NCBI RefSeq assembly: GCF_001557875.1
Contig: NZ_LNRF01000002.1
Coordinates: 248,001 to 312,000 of the forward strand
Direction of reading: 5' to 3'
Length of the DNA stretch: 64,000 nt
Source: Vibrio splendidus
Lineage (GTDB): Bacteria > Pseudomonadota > Gammaproteobacteria > Enterobacterales > Vibrionaceae
Part shown: one piece after another, positions 26,621-34,396 of the stretch
Layout: each line of letters starts with the position of its first letter
How positions within the stretch are numbered: the stretch's first letter is position 1
The notes under the pieces: generated by a model
What the model was told of the DNA's origin: nothing
Database searches by the model: none
Seen by the model: only the letters and a program-made list of their open reading frames with translations
Made by a program: the position numbers and the translations under genes

Positions 26621-27190
26621 TGTGCGATTTTTAACCCTAGATGCTAAAGATGTTGTCTTGCTCAATAGGTTATCAATTCGACCAATACTCTTTTCAGCAA
26701 GCTCTACTGTCGGAATCATTGCGGGAAGATCTTTTGCTTTGTCGTTTAGAGCATATGTAATTACCGCATCACGTAGATGATCTGTAAGCCGATTTTCATT
26801 ATACAAAGCTTTAAATAGCTCTAATGTAATTAAGCGTTCTTCACAATCAATAACTCTTCGCACAGATATTCTATACACATAGACAAGTAATAAAATGATG
26901 ATAACAACACCAGATATAATGGGAACCCAAATGGTATTGTCACTGATCATACCAACCATCTGCTGTGAATCTACGGCAACAGGACTCCCGCCAGCTCTCA
27001 CTTGCAAGTCTGACATGCGAAGCACTGTATCTTTTATATTATCAAATAGTTTATTAACAAAATATGCGAATATAAGCCCTAAAGCTGTTAATGAAAGTGA
27101 GAATATCCACAGTAAGACAAAGAATATGTTTTTATTCACTTTCGCCCAAAACAGCTGCTTTGTAGCTAATTTTATTGTCGTGTCAAACAT
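26618..27190 (-). CDS. Cassette-encoded membrane protein (190 aa)
   Basis: A 190-aa protein with two membrane helices (about 20-42 and 94-115) separated by a periplasmic stretch of about 45 residues. The C-terminal cytoplasmic domain is helical and charged (CEERLITLELFKALYNENRL...). GGAGGGTACT precedes ATG 27190; the 10 extra codons to 27220 would lie in the attC site. The family is not recognised. The stop overlaps the attC-like palindrome that follows. Confidence 0.65.
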   Translation of the reverse strand: MFDTTIKLATKQLFWAKVNKNIFFVLLWIFSLSLTALGLIFAYFVNKLFDNIKDTVLRMSDLQVRAGGSPVAVDSQQMVGMISDNTIWVPIISGVVIIILLLVYVYRISVRRVIDCEERLITLELFKALYNENRLTDHLRDAVITYALNDKAKDLPAMIPTVELAEKSIGRIDNLLSKTTSLASRVKNRT

Positions 27191-27203
27191 AGTACCCTCC
27201 AAA

Positions 27204-27308
27204 GCATATAACGCCTGCAATAAGGTGCCCTACGCAAAACTATCAAAGAGCACCGAACTTCATACCAAAACCGCCGAGTGTAACGGGTCACCTTGATTGC
27301 CTTGTTAG
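27204..27308 (-). repeat. attC integron recombination site
   Basis: On the minus strand CTAACAAGGCAATCAAGGTG overlaps the stop of the 27305-27943 gene. The far half, GGGCACCTTATTGCAGGCGTTATATGC, ends in a good GTTA-type core. The two halves pair well: AACAAGGCAA with its complement, and GGTG with CACC. Confidence 0.9.
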
Positions 27309-27943
27309 GGCTTTGATTTTTCGACAATTAGCTCAACACCCGTATTCCATTTGTGCAGAGTTAAAGCTTTTAAATTATTAGTAATGCTATCGATTGACTG
27401 AGTAACTAACGATGCATTCATTTGAAATTTTTGCTGATAAGTCTGAACTTCAGCTTGTGAAGAACCTTTACCAACTGCATGTGAGAGTCCATCAACTGGG
27501 TCGGAATAACCTTTGAGCAATCCACGAAATAGACCGCCTACACCTGAGTGTTTTTGAACAACGGATAGGTATTCTGACGCGCAGGTGGATGTGCTAACCA
27601 AGTGACTAAGTACACCATTTAACTCTTGGTATATTTCCGATCTTATGCAGCCCGGTCTAAACACATCGTCGATTAGAAAGTTTATTTCTGGACCAGATAG
27701 TTCCATTGAATTCAAACAAGAATAGGCATTGTTTTTTAATTTGATTTCAATTTGTTCAATGCAATTCAAAGCAGATTTCTGTACTGACGCAATATCTATA
27801 TTGGATACTGTATGCATAGATGTACGCCAATCATCAGAGCCCAAACTAGCAGAAACCTGATTGGTAAAGCATGCGTGAAACTGACCTAAGAGCACGCCCA
27901 ATTCATCGCTAAGATTTTCCGGTCTCCAAACAGTGCTTTCCAT
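27305..27943 (-). CDS. First cassette gene, hypothetical protein (212 aa)
   Basis: A 212-aa soluble protein, probably helical, with five cysteines scattered and no metal-binding spacing. GGAG lies 7 bp before ATG 27943. A Gly-rich stretch (KHSGVGGLFRGLLKGYSD) is near residue 130. I recognise no family. It is the first gene of the cassette array, and its stop overlaps an attC core. A leader sequence that recurs near 48.25 kb lies about 40 bp upstream. Confidence 0.65.
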   Translation of the reverse strand: MESTVWRPENLSDELGVLLGQFHACFTNQVSASLGSDDWRTSMHTVSNIDIASVQKSALNCIEQIEIKLKNNAYSCLNSMELSGPEINFLIDDVFRPGCIRSEIYQELNGVLSHLVSTSTCASEYLSVVQKHSGVGGLFRGLLKGYSDPVDGLSHAVGKGSSQAEVQTYQQKFQMNASLVTQSIDSITNNLKALTLHKWNTGVELIVEKSKP

Positions 27944-27979
27944 AAATACTCCAGATTAACTACGATACCTTAGCCCTAA

Positions 27980-28039
27980 CAGCTATTAGACCGAAAAATT
28001 CTGCATTTAAATACAGAATCATTCCATCTAGTTTCATAT
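27980..28039 (-). repeat. Leader element copy 1, upstream of the cassette array
   Basis: About 60 bp that align, roughly three quarters identical by eye, with 48242-48301. The centre is palindromic (TTCTG...CAGAA around TTTAAAT) and is one base off a LexA-type CTGT-N8-ACAG box. On the minus strand the similarity ends at TAGCTGT, directly before TAGGGC, which looks like an integron crossover point (G/TTAGGG). It could be a residual attI-type or promoter segment; no integrase gene is near. Confidence 0.55.
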
Positions 28040-28193
28040 TTACATCAATTTATCACGATTAATCACTGCAATTCAGTGACTTAAAACATAGATAAACTCA
28101 TTGAATGATAAAATACAGAATATTTCCATATAGTATGACTTTCGTAAAAACCCCGAGCAGTTGGATATAAACACAGTGCCCCTTCGCATGCCC

Positions 28194-28227
28194 AAAACAC
28201 AAAACACAAAACACAAAACACAAAAAA
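28194..28227. repeat. Tandem repeat of the 7-mer AAAACAC
   Basis: Four perfect copies (28194-28221) and then an A run lead straight into the terminator hairpin of the art operon. Copy number in such repeats often varies among strains. No coding role is visible. Confidence 0.9.
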
Positions 28228-28262
28228 GCCTGCCATTTATGCGAACATAAAGGCAGGCTTTA
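28222..28262 (-). terminator. Terminator of the arginine transporter operon
   Basis: AAAGCCTGCC (28225-28234) pairs with GGCAGGCTTT (28252-28261), and the inner TTTATG and CATAAA extend the stem. On the minus strand it ends in a T run (TTTTTTG), as expected downstream of artM. The stretch 28040-28190 holds no recognisable gene. Confidence 0.88.
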
Positions 28263-28291
28263 TACGTTAGTTAAGCTTGTGAGTGGCTAGC

Positions 28292-28960
28292 TTACGCGGC
28301 TTCGAATGCGAGGGCTTTCTTCTCTACTTGGCGGAAGATCAGCGTTAATATGCCGTTTACTGCTAAGTAGAATGCGCCAGCAATGCCGAACACGGTTAGC
28401 GTGTCGTATGTTTGGCCGTTAATACGCTGAGCGTAGCCCATCAAATCCATGATGGTGATGGTGCTTGCCAGTGACGTGCCTTTGAAGACTAGAATCACTT
28501 CGTTTGAGTAAGCTGGAACAGCGCGGCGCAGTGCGTATGGTAGTAACACTTTAAGCGTCGCAATTTTGTCCATACCTAATGCACGACATGCTTCCCACTG
28601 CCCTGCTGGAATCGCGTTGAATGCACCTCTGAACAGTAGCGTGCTGTATGCCGCAGTGTTCAAAGCCAATGCTAACATTGCACAGAACCAAGGTTGGCTT
28701 AACCAAGTCCACATGAAGCTTTCACGAATCCAATCGAACTGACCCGGGCCGTAATACACCAAGAAGATTTGCACCAATAATGGTGTGCCTGTGAACAGCG
28801 TGATGATGCCACGAGTGAACCAGTGAATCGCTGGTATTCTTAGGATTAGCGTTACCGTCATAAGCAGTGACAAGATACAACCAACCAGCAATGAAGCGCC
28901 TGTAAGTTGCAGACTGGTTACTAAGCCTTCAAGCATTTGAGAGAGGTATTGTTGATTCAT
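28292..28960 (-). CDS. artM: Arginine ABC transporter permease ArtM
   Basis: A 222-aa polar amino-acid permease with five or so membrane helices. The EAA-type loop is [47 protein letters not shown] at the N-terminus is typical of HisM/ArtM proteins. Its start overlaps the artQ stop by 4 bp. With ArtQ it forms the membrane channel of the importer energised by ArtP. Confidence 0.88.
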   Translation of the reverse strand: MNQQYLSQMLEGLVTSLQLTGASLLVGCILSLLMTVTLILRIPAIHWFTRGIITLFTGTPLLVQIFLVYYGPGQFDWIRESFMWTWLSQPWFCAMLALALNTAAYSTLLFRGAFNAIPAGQWEACRALGMDKIATLKVLLPYALRRAVPAYSNEVILVFKGTSLASTITIMDLMGYAQRINGQTYDTLTVFGIAGAFYLAVNGILTLIFRQVEKKALAFEAA

Positions 28961-29643
28961 GCCATTGCCCCTTTGTTACCCAAACCTTGAATAGAGAACT
29001 TACCATCAATCACTTTTACCAATCTTTGTGTGATTAAAGTGATGACCAAGTAGATTGCTGCTGCTGTCGCGTACCAAGTAAATGCTTCGTGCGTTGCAGC
29101 GGATGTTAGTTGTGCTTGTTTCAACAAATCCGTTACGCCAATCAGCGATACTAATGCAGTGTCTTTTAGTAACACTAACCATTGGTTGGTTAACCCTGGT
29201 AGCGCGTGTCTTACCGCTTGAGGTAATACGATACGAAAGAATGCACGAGACTGAGAAATACCAAGCGCGCTGGCGGCTTCTCTCTGCCCTTTGCTTACTG
29301 CTTTTAATGCACCACGCAAGGTTTGCGAAGCGTAAGAAGCAAAGATAAGTGACAGTGCAACAACACCAGATAAGAACGGGCTCACTTCTATGAAATCGCC
29401 AGTGATCATGAACAGAACTTGTGTCGAACCAAAGTAAATAAACAGTACGACCAGAATTTCTGGTAAACCACGAACAATCGTCACAAATGCAGTCGTTGGC
29501 CATTTGATTGCAATACGACGAGACATCTCACCACTTGCAAACAAAACTGCTAGAACCAATCCAACCAATAGGCTTACGAACGCAAGCTGAACAGTCATCC
29601 AGCTTGCTTCGACGAGCCCTAAAGAGTAACCCGTTAATTCCAT
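28957..29643 (-). CDS. artQ: Arginine ABC transporter permease ArtQ
   Basis: A 228-aa permease of the same family as ArtM. The EAA loop is [32 protein letters not shown] run starting [20 protein letters not shown] is typical of ArtQ/HisQ. It lies 3 bp after the binding-protein gene and overlaps artM by 4 bp, giving an order of ATPase, binding protein, Q, M as in E. coli artPIQM. Confidence 0.88.
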   Translation of the reverse strand: MELTGYSLGLVEASWMTVQLAFVSLLVGLVLAVLFASGEMSRRIAIKWPTTAFVTIVRGLPEILVVLFIYFGSTQVLFMITGDFIEVSPFLSGVVALSLIFASYASQTLRGALKAVSKGQREAASALGISQSRAFFRIVLPQAVRHALPGLTNQWLVLLKDTALVSLIGVTDLLKQAQLTSAATHEAFTWYATAAAIYLVITLITQRLVKVIDGKFSIQGLGNKGAMA

Positions 29644-29646
29644 AAA

Positions 29647-30378
29647 TTACTTACCGAAGTACTTGTTGAAGATCTTGTCGTATTCGCCGTTCGCTTTCAC
29701 TGCTGCAAGTGCAACGTTAAGCTGGTCTACAAGTTCTTGGTTGCTCTTGTTTACTGCGATACCAAAGCCGTTACCGAAGTACTCTTGGTTTGTTACTTGG
29801 TCACCAACGTACGTTAGATTGTCTTCTTTCTTAAACCATTCAGCTACAACGGCTGTGTCACCGAATACAGAATCGATACGACCATTTTTCATGTCGATGA
29901 ATGCATCTTGGTAGCTTGAGTAAGGTACCGCTGTTACGCCAGTCATTTGCTCAAGTAGGTAGCTCTGGTGAGTCGAACCGTTTTGAACACCAACACGCTT
30001 GCCTTCTAGTGCTGCTTGGTCTGCTACTTTGCCTTCAAAAGAGATGAATGCTGCAGAGTTATCGTAGTAAGCGTTAGAGAAGTTAACTTGTTGAAGACGC
30101 GCTTCAGTGATGTCCATTGCTGAAATAGCTGCATCGTAGCGTTTGAATTTAAGTGCAGGGATCAAGCTATCGAACGCTTGGTTGTGGAAAGTACATGTCG
30201 CTTTCATCTCTTCACAAAGTGCGTTTGCCAGGTCTACGTCAAAACCTTGGATTTGGTTGTTCTCATCCATGTATTCGAATGGTGCGTAAGTTGCTTCCAT
30301 TGCGAATTTGATTTCTTCTTGAGCTGCTGCGTTAAAAGAAGCAAGGCCGATAAGTGAAGCTAGTAGAATCTTTTTCAT
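29647..30378 (-). CDS. Arginine ABC transporter periplasmic binding protein (ArtI/ArtJ-like)
   Basis: A 243-aa solute-binding protein of family 3. A signal peptide (about 1-19, cut near NAAAQ) is followed by FAMEATYAPFEYMDENNQIQGFDVDLANALCEEM and an N-terminal lobe Cys pair (CEEMKATC). GVQNGSTHQSYL and GNGFGIAVNKSN mark the later lobe. The specificity for arginine is inferred from the operon and from resemblance to ArtI/ArtJ; other basic amino acids are possible. It is separated from artP by 119 bp. Confidence 0.88.
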   Translation of the reverse strand: MKKILLASLIGLASFNAAAQEEIKFAMEATYAPFEYMDENNQIQGFDVDLANALCEEMKATCTFHNQAFDSLIPALKFKRYDAAISAMDITEARLQQVNFSNAYYDNSAAFISFEGKVADQAALEGKRVGVQNGSTHQSYLLEQMTGVTAVPYSSYQDAFIDMKNGRIDSVFGDTAVVAEWFKKEDNLTYVGDQVTNQEYFGNGFGIAVNKSNQELVDQLNVALAAVKANGEYDKIFNKYFGK

Positions 30379-30497
30379 TTTGTTACTCCGAATACGTGTA
30401 ATAGCGGCCTGTGGCCATTCTTATAATTTGATTGTTTTAATTGATGTTGTGTTTAGCTAAATCTAGTGAGTCAACTTTCTTTTAATACGTGACTTAC

Positions 30498-31226
30498 TTA
30501 ATGAGTCAAATATTCAGCAAACTCAGGTGTCTGCGGATTAACGAATGAATCGCTGGTGCCGTGTTCAACGATGTACCCTTTCTCTAGGTACAGAACGTGG
30601 CTAGCAATCTTCTTCGCGAAATCGACTTCGTGCGTTACGACCACTTGGGTAATACCCGTTCCGCTCAATTCTTTAATAATGCTCACGACTTGGTTGGTGA
30701 TCTCAGGATCAAGCGCCGCTGTTGGTTCATCGAACAACAACACATCCGGTTTCATCATCAGCGCACGTGCAATCGCAACACGCTGTTGTTGACCGCCAGA
30801 CAGTTGAAGTGGCCAAGCGTCTGCTTTGTCAGCAAGTTGAAGTGTCTTTAGTACTTCTTGAGCTTGCTTAATCGCTTCTTGCTTATCCAAACCCGCAACT
30901 TTGGTTGGTGCTTCAATCAAGTTTTCCATCACCGTCATGTGTGGCCATAAGTTGTATTGCTGGAACACCATGCCGACTTTACGACGAAGTTTAAGCCCCT
31001 GCTTCTCTTGGATTTGGCTTGAAAAATTGAATTGCTCGTTCGCAATGTCTAATTCGCCGTTGTCCGCGATTTCAAGCAGGTTCAATACACGCAGTAATGA
31101 ACTCTTGCCCGCGCCGCTTGGGCCAAGCAATACCAAGGTTTCGCCACTCTCACAGTCGAAACTGATGTCGTGAAGAACTTGGGTATCACCGTATGATTTG
31201 TTGATGCTCTTTACTTGAATACTCAT
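30498..31226 (-). CDS. artP: Arginine ABC transporter ATPase ArtP
   Basis: A 242-aa ABC ATPase. Walker A is [13 protein letters not shown], the Q-loop lies in [12 protein letters not shown], the signature is [10 protein letters not shown] and Walker B is [11 protein letters not shown], with the switch His in VVTHEV. ATG 31226 ([13 protein letters not shown]) aligns with the start of E. coli ArtP; an in-frame ATG at 31241 adds five codons. It is the first gene of the operon. The 540-bp region upstream (31242-31781) is non-coding and A/T-rich, with at most a weak ArgR-type half site near 31315-31330. Confidence 0.9.
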   Translation of the reverse strand: MSIQVKSINKSYGDTQVLHDISFDCESGETLVLLGPSGAGKSSLLRVLNLLEIADNGELDIANEQFNFSSQIQEKQGLKLRRKVGMVFQQYNLWPHMTVMENLIEAPTKVAGLDKQEAIKQAQEVLKTLQLADKADAWPLQLSGGQQQRVAIARALMMKPDVLLFDEPTAALDPEITNQVVSIIKELSGTGITQVVVTHEVDFAKKIASHVLYLEKGYIVEHGTSDSFVNPQTPEFAEYLTH

Positions 31227-31781
31227 GCCACAATACTGCATTAATTGTCATTTGTTGGTTATTCTATTCAATCCGAGGTTTTATGCAAGAAAAATGTATA
31301 AAAAACTACTTTGTTGAATTTTTGTAACAAATATTGCACAAAAAACAGTTGCTATAACTGGTCTTACAATCAAAAGTTGCAAGTCATTGATAAAGTTAAT
31401 ATCGAGATAAAAAGCAAACGTTTTGCTCTCAATTTATAAATCACCACTCGATTGCTAACTTATGAGTTCACTCTCTTATTCACGCCAATTTACTTGCATA
31501 AAAACTAGGGTTAAAAACACTGTTTTCCTATCACACTGGCTAGATCAGAATGCTTAGTTTTCCTTTAAGGTCGTTTCGAATAATTCACTTAGTGGTGAGG
31601 AAATATTGCAAATTGAGTTTCCTAGGGAGCGTCACAACGCAATAAATGCTTTAATGGGTTCTATTCTCAACAACAATTACTTCCCGGCGAACAACGCGCA
31701 GTACAGGCAATAAGTCATAAACCATAAGCAGCAAGCAACAAGCCATCTATTTTTAAAGCGACAACACATTAAGGCAGTCAT

Positions 31782-33605
31782 ATGCAAAACGATGTCTCTT
31801 CTACGCTCGACTCAAACCAGCGACAGACTCAAAAGAATCCCGATGCCAAACCTGAGAAAAAAAGCCTCAGTATTTTGTTTGAGCTGAGTAAATTCATTCA
31901 GCCTTATAAAGGTCGTGTTATTGCTGCGTTGATCGCGTTGATCTTCACAGCGAGCTTAACCCTCTCAGTCGGACATGGTATTCGTCTTCTCATCGACCAA
32001 GGTTTTAGCCAACAATCACTCTCAGATTTGGGCAGCGCAATTCAGTTCATCATGGTTGTGGTCGTGTTGATCTCGATTGGTACTTTCTTCCGCTTCTATT
32101 TGGTTTCTTCTGTTGGGGAACGCGTGAGTGCAGACATTCGCTTATCGGTTTTCGATCATGTCGTGACACTGCATCCGAGTTACTTCGAGACCAATGGCAG
32201 TGGCGACATCATGTCGCGCATTACAACGGATACCACTCTGCTTCAAAGCATCATTGGTTCATCGTTCTCTATGGCGATGCGCAGCGCATTGATGTGTATT
32301 GGTGCGATCATCATGCTATTTGCCACCAATATTAAGCTGACGTTGATTGTATTGGCCTCGGTGCCATTTATCTTGATTCCGATTCTTGTGTACGGGCGTC
32401 GTGTGAGAGCCCTATCTCGCCAAAGCCAAGATTCAATGTCTGATGTGGGTTCTTATGCGGGTGAAGCGATTGAACACATTAAAACCGTGCAAAGCTACAG
32501 CCGAGAAGAGCAAGAGAAAGCATCATTCGCGGTAGAAGTAGAAAAAGCTTATGAGATTGGTCGCCAGCGTGTAAAACAGCGCGCGATTCTTATCTCTGGC
32601 GTTATCGTGATTGTGTTCAGTGCTATCGCAGGCATGCTTTGGGTTGGCGGCAGTGACGTCATCAACGGCACCATGTCGGCGGGTGATTTAGCCGCGTTTG
32701 TGTTTTACGCAATCATGGTTGCTTCATCATTAGGTACGATTTCAGAAGTGATGGGCGAACTGCAACGTGCGGCAGGTGCGACCGAGCGATTAATCGAGAT
32801 CCTACAAGTTGAAAGCCATATTGTTGCGCCAGTTGCGAATCCAACTTCGCTTGCTAACGTAACGCCAGAGGTCGCATTTGATGATGTGACCTTCTGTTAC
32901 CCATCAAGACCGGACCAACCCGCAACAAGCAACCTCACGCTCACTGCCCATGAAGGTAAAGTATTGGCACTGGTTGGCCCATCTGGCGCAGGTAAAACCA
33001 CCCTATTCGAACTGCTGCAACGTTTCTACGACCCGCAAGTGGGTAAAGTAACCTTAGGCGGTGTTGAACTGAATCAGTTTGACCCTAACGAGCTAAGAAA
33101 GCAGATGGCACTCGTGCCGCAGCAACCTGCTCTGTTCAGTAACGATGTATTCCATAACATTCGCTACGGCAACCCGCAGGCACCGGACGAGCAAGTGATC
33201 GAAGCAGCCAAGAAAGCACACGCGCACGAGTTTATTCAAAACCTACCTGATGGCTACAACAGTTTTCTTGGTGAACGCGGTGTTAGGCTTTCTGGCGGGC
33301 AGAGACAACGCATTGCTATCGCACGTGCCATCCTAAAAGATCCAAATATTCTGTTATTGGATGAAGCAACCAGCGCACTAGACAGCGAAAGCGAACATCA
33401 CGTACAACAAGCGCTAGAAGAGTTAATGCGTGGTAGAACGACGATCATTATCGCCCATCGATTATCAACAATTAAACACGCCGACCAGATTGCGGTGCTC
33501 GATAAAGGACAGCTAGTCGACATCGGCGACCACCAGTCTCTCATCAATAGCTGCGAATTATACCAACGCTTAGTTGAGCTGCAATTCAAACACCTTATCG
33601 CGTAA
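31782..33605 (+). CDS. ABC exporter, fused permease-ATPase (MsbA/LmrA-type half transporter)
   Basis: A 607-aa half transporter. The N-terminal 35 residues are polar, six membrane helices span about 40-330, and the ATPase domain spans about 360-600. The ATPase has Walker A GPSGAGKTT, signature RLSGGQRQR and Walker B ILLLDEATSALD, with the H-loop in IIAHRLST. It would dimerise and export a lipid or hydrophobic compound. It lies alone and is the first plus-strand gene after the art operon. The substrate cannot be inferred. Confidence 0.9.
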   Translation: MQNDVSSTLDSNQRQTQKNPDAKPEKKSLSILFELSKFIQPYKGRVIAALIALIFTASLTLSVGHGIRLLIDQGFSQQSLSDLGSAIQFIMVVVVLISIGTFFRFYLVSSVGERVSADIRLSVFDHVVTLHPSYFETNGSGDIMSRITTDTTLLQSIIGSSFSMAMRSALMCIGAIIMLFATNIKLTLIVLASVPFILIPILVYGRRVRALSRQSQDSMSDVGSYAGEAIEHIKTVQSYSREEQEKASFAVEVEKAYEIGRQRVKQRAILISGVIVIVFSAIAGMLWVGGSDVINGTMSAGDLAAFVFYAIMVASSLGTISEVMGELQRAAGATERLIEILQVESHIVAPVANPTSLANVTPEVAFDDVTFCYPSRPDQPATSNLTLTAHEGKVLALVGPSGAGKTTLFELLQRFYDPQVGKVTLGGVELNQFDPNELRKQMALVPQQPALFSNDVFHNIRYGNPQAPDEQVIEAAKKAHAHEFIQNLPDGYNSFLGERGVRLSGGQRQRIAIARAILKDPNILLLDEATSALDSESEHHVQQALEELMRGRTTIIIAHRLSTIKHADQIAVLDKGQLVDIGDHQSLINSCELYQRLVELQFKHLIA

Positions 33606-33784
33606 TCATTGAGTGGATGTGCAACTAAGTCACTGACATTGTGTGGTTTCAAGCTTCAAAAACTTAAATCACACGTGTTGCAGTTTTGTTAATTTAGCGG
33701 TAGGGTTTTTATTCAAATAACAACTTATCCAATGAAGGATAAGCAGTTAACGTTAATTACCCAGATAACAATAAGAGAGTTCGC

Positions 33785-34249
33785 ATGGAAGCACTATTAT
33801 CTGACTACCCGGTAGTAACAGAAATCCCTGTCGCTTGGGGAGAAATGGACGCACTCAATCACGTTAACAACGCCGTATATTTTCGCTATTTCGAAACCGC
33901 TCGCTTAGATTTTTTCAAGCACGTGGAGCTGATGGAAGAGATGGCGATTACCAAAGTTGGCCCTGTTCTTGGTGACACTTACTGTAAGTATTTCCGCCCA
34001 GTCACGTACCCAGATACCCTGATGGTTGGTTCACGAGTAACTGACATTCAAGATGACCGATTCACCATGGAATACGCGATTGTCAGTAAGGCTCAACAGA
34101 AACTAACGACCGTTGGCACTGCGACTATCGTGATGTTTGATTTTGCTTCGAACCAAAAAGCCCTGCTCTCGCTACGCTTAACCAATGAAATCGAAAAGAT
34201 GAACACGTTGAAAAGCCCATGCTTCAAACAAGAAACGGTGACGGAATAA
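33785..34249 (+). CDS. Acyl-CoA thioesterase, 4HBT (YbgC-like) hotdog fold
   Basis: A 154-aa hotdog-fold thioesterase. The 4-hydroxybenzoyl-CoA thioesterase signature VAWGEMDALNHVNNAVYFRYFETARLDF contains the likely catalytic Asp. It hydrolyses an acyl-CoA of unknown chain. AGAGAG precedes ATG 33785. It stands alone, and a strong terminator follows. Confidence 0.88.
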   Translation: MEALLSDYPVVTEIPVAWGEMDALNHVNNAVYFRYFETARLDFFKHVELMEEMAITKVGPVLGDTYCKYFRPVTYPDTLMVGSRVTDIQDDRFTMEYAIVSKAQQKLTTVGTATIVMFDFASNQKALLSLRLTNEIEKMNTLKSPCFKQETVTE

Positions 34250-34292
34250 CGTATTCGCTGATTGAGAAAGACTCAGAAAGTTTCAGACATTA

Positions 34293-34320
34293 AAAAGGCC
34301 ACTCGATTGAGTGGCCTTTT
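34293..34320 (+). terminator. Terminator after the thioesterase gene
   Basis: AAAAGGCCACTC pairs with GAGTGGCCTTTT across a 4-base loop (12-bp stem), with A and T runs on the two sides. It may also serve the convergent U32 gene. Confidence 0.9.
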
Positions 34321-34396
34321 GTTTATTGGCTCAGAGTGCTTATAAGCTGTTACACGTTTAAACGTTATAAACCTTGGACGCTCTTTGCCTTAGAAG

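Noticed and set aside
31300..31335. Possible ArgR box before artP
   Set aside because: One half-site (AAAATTCA type) is fair but the other is poor, about 10 of 14 positions by eye; too weak to list as a feature.
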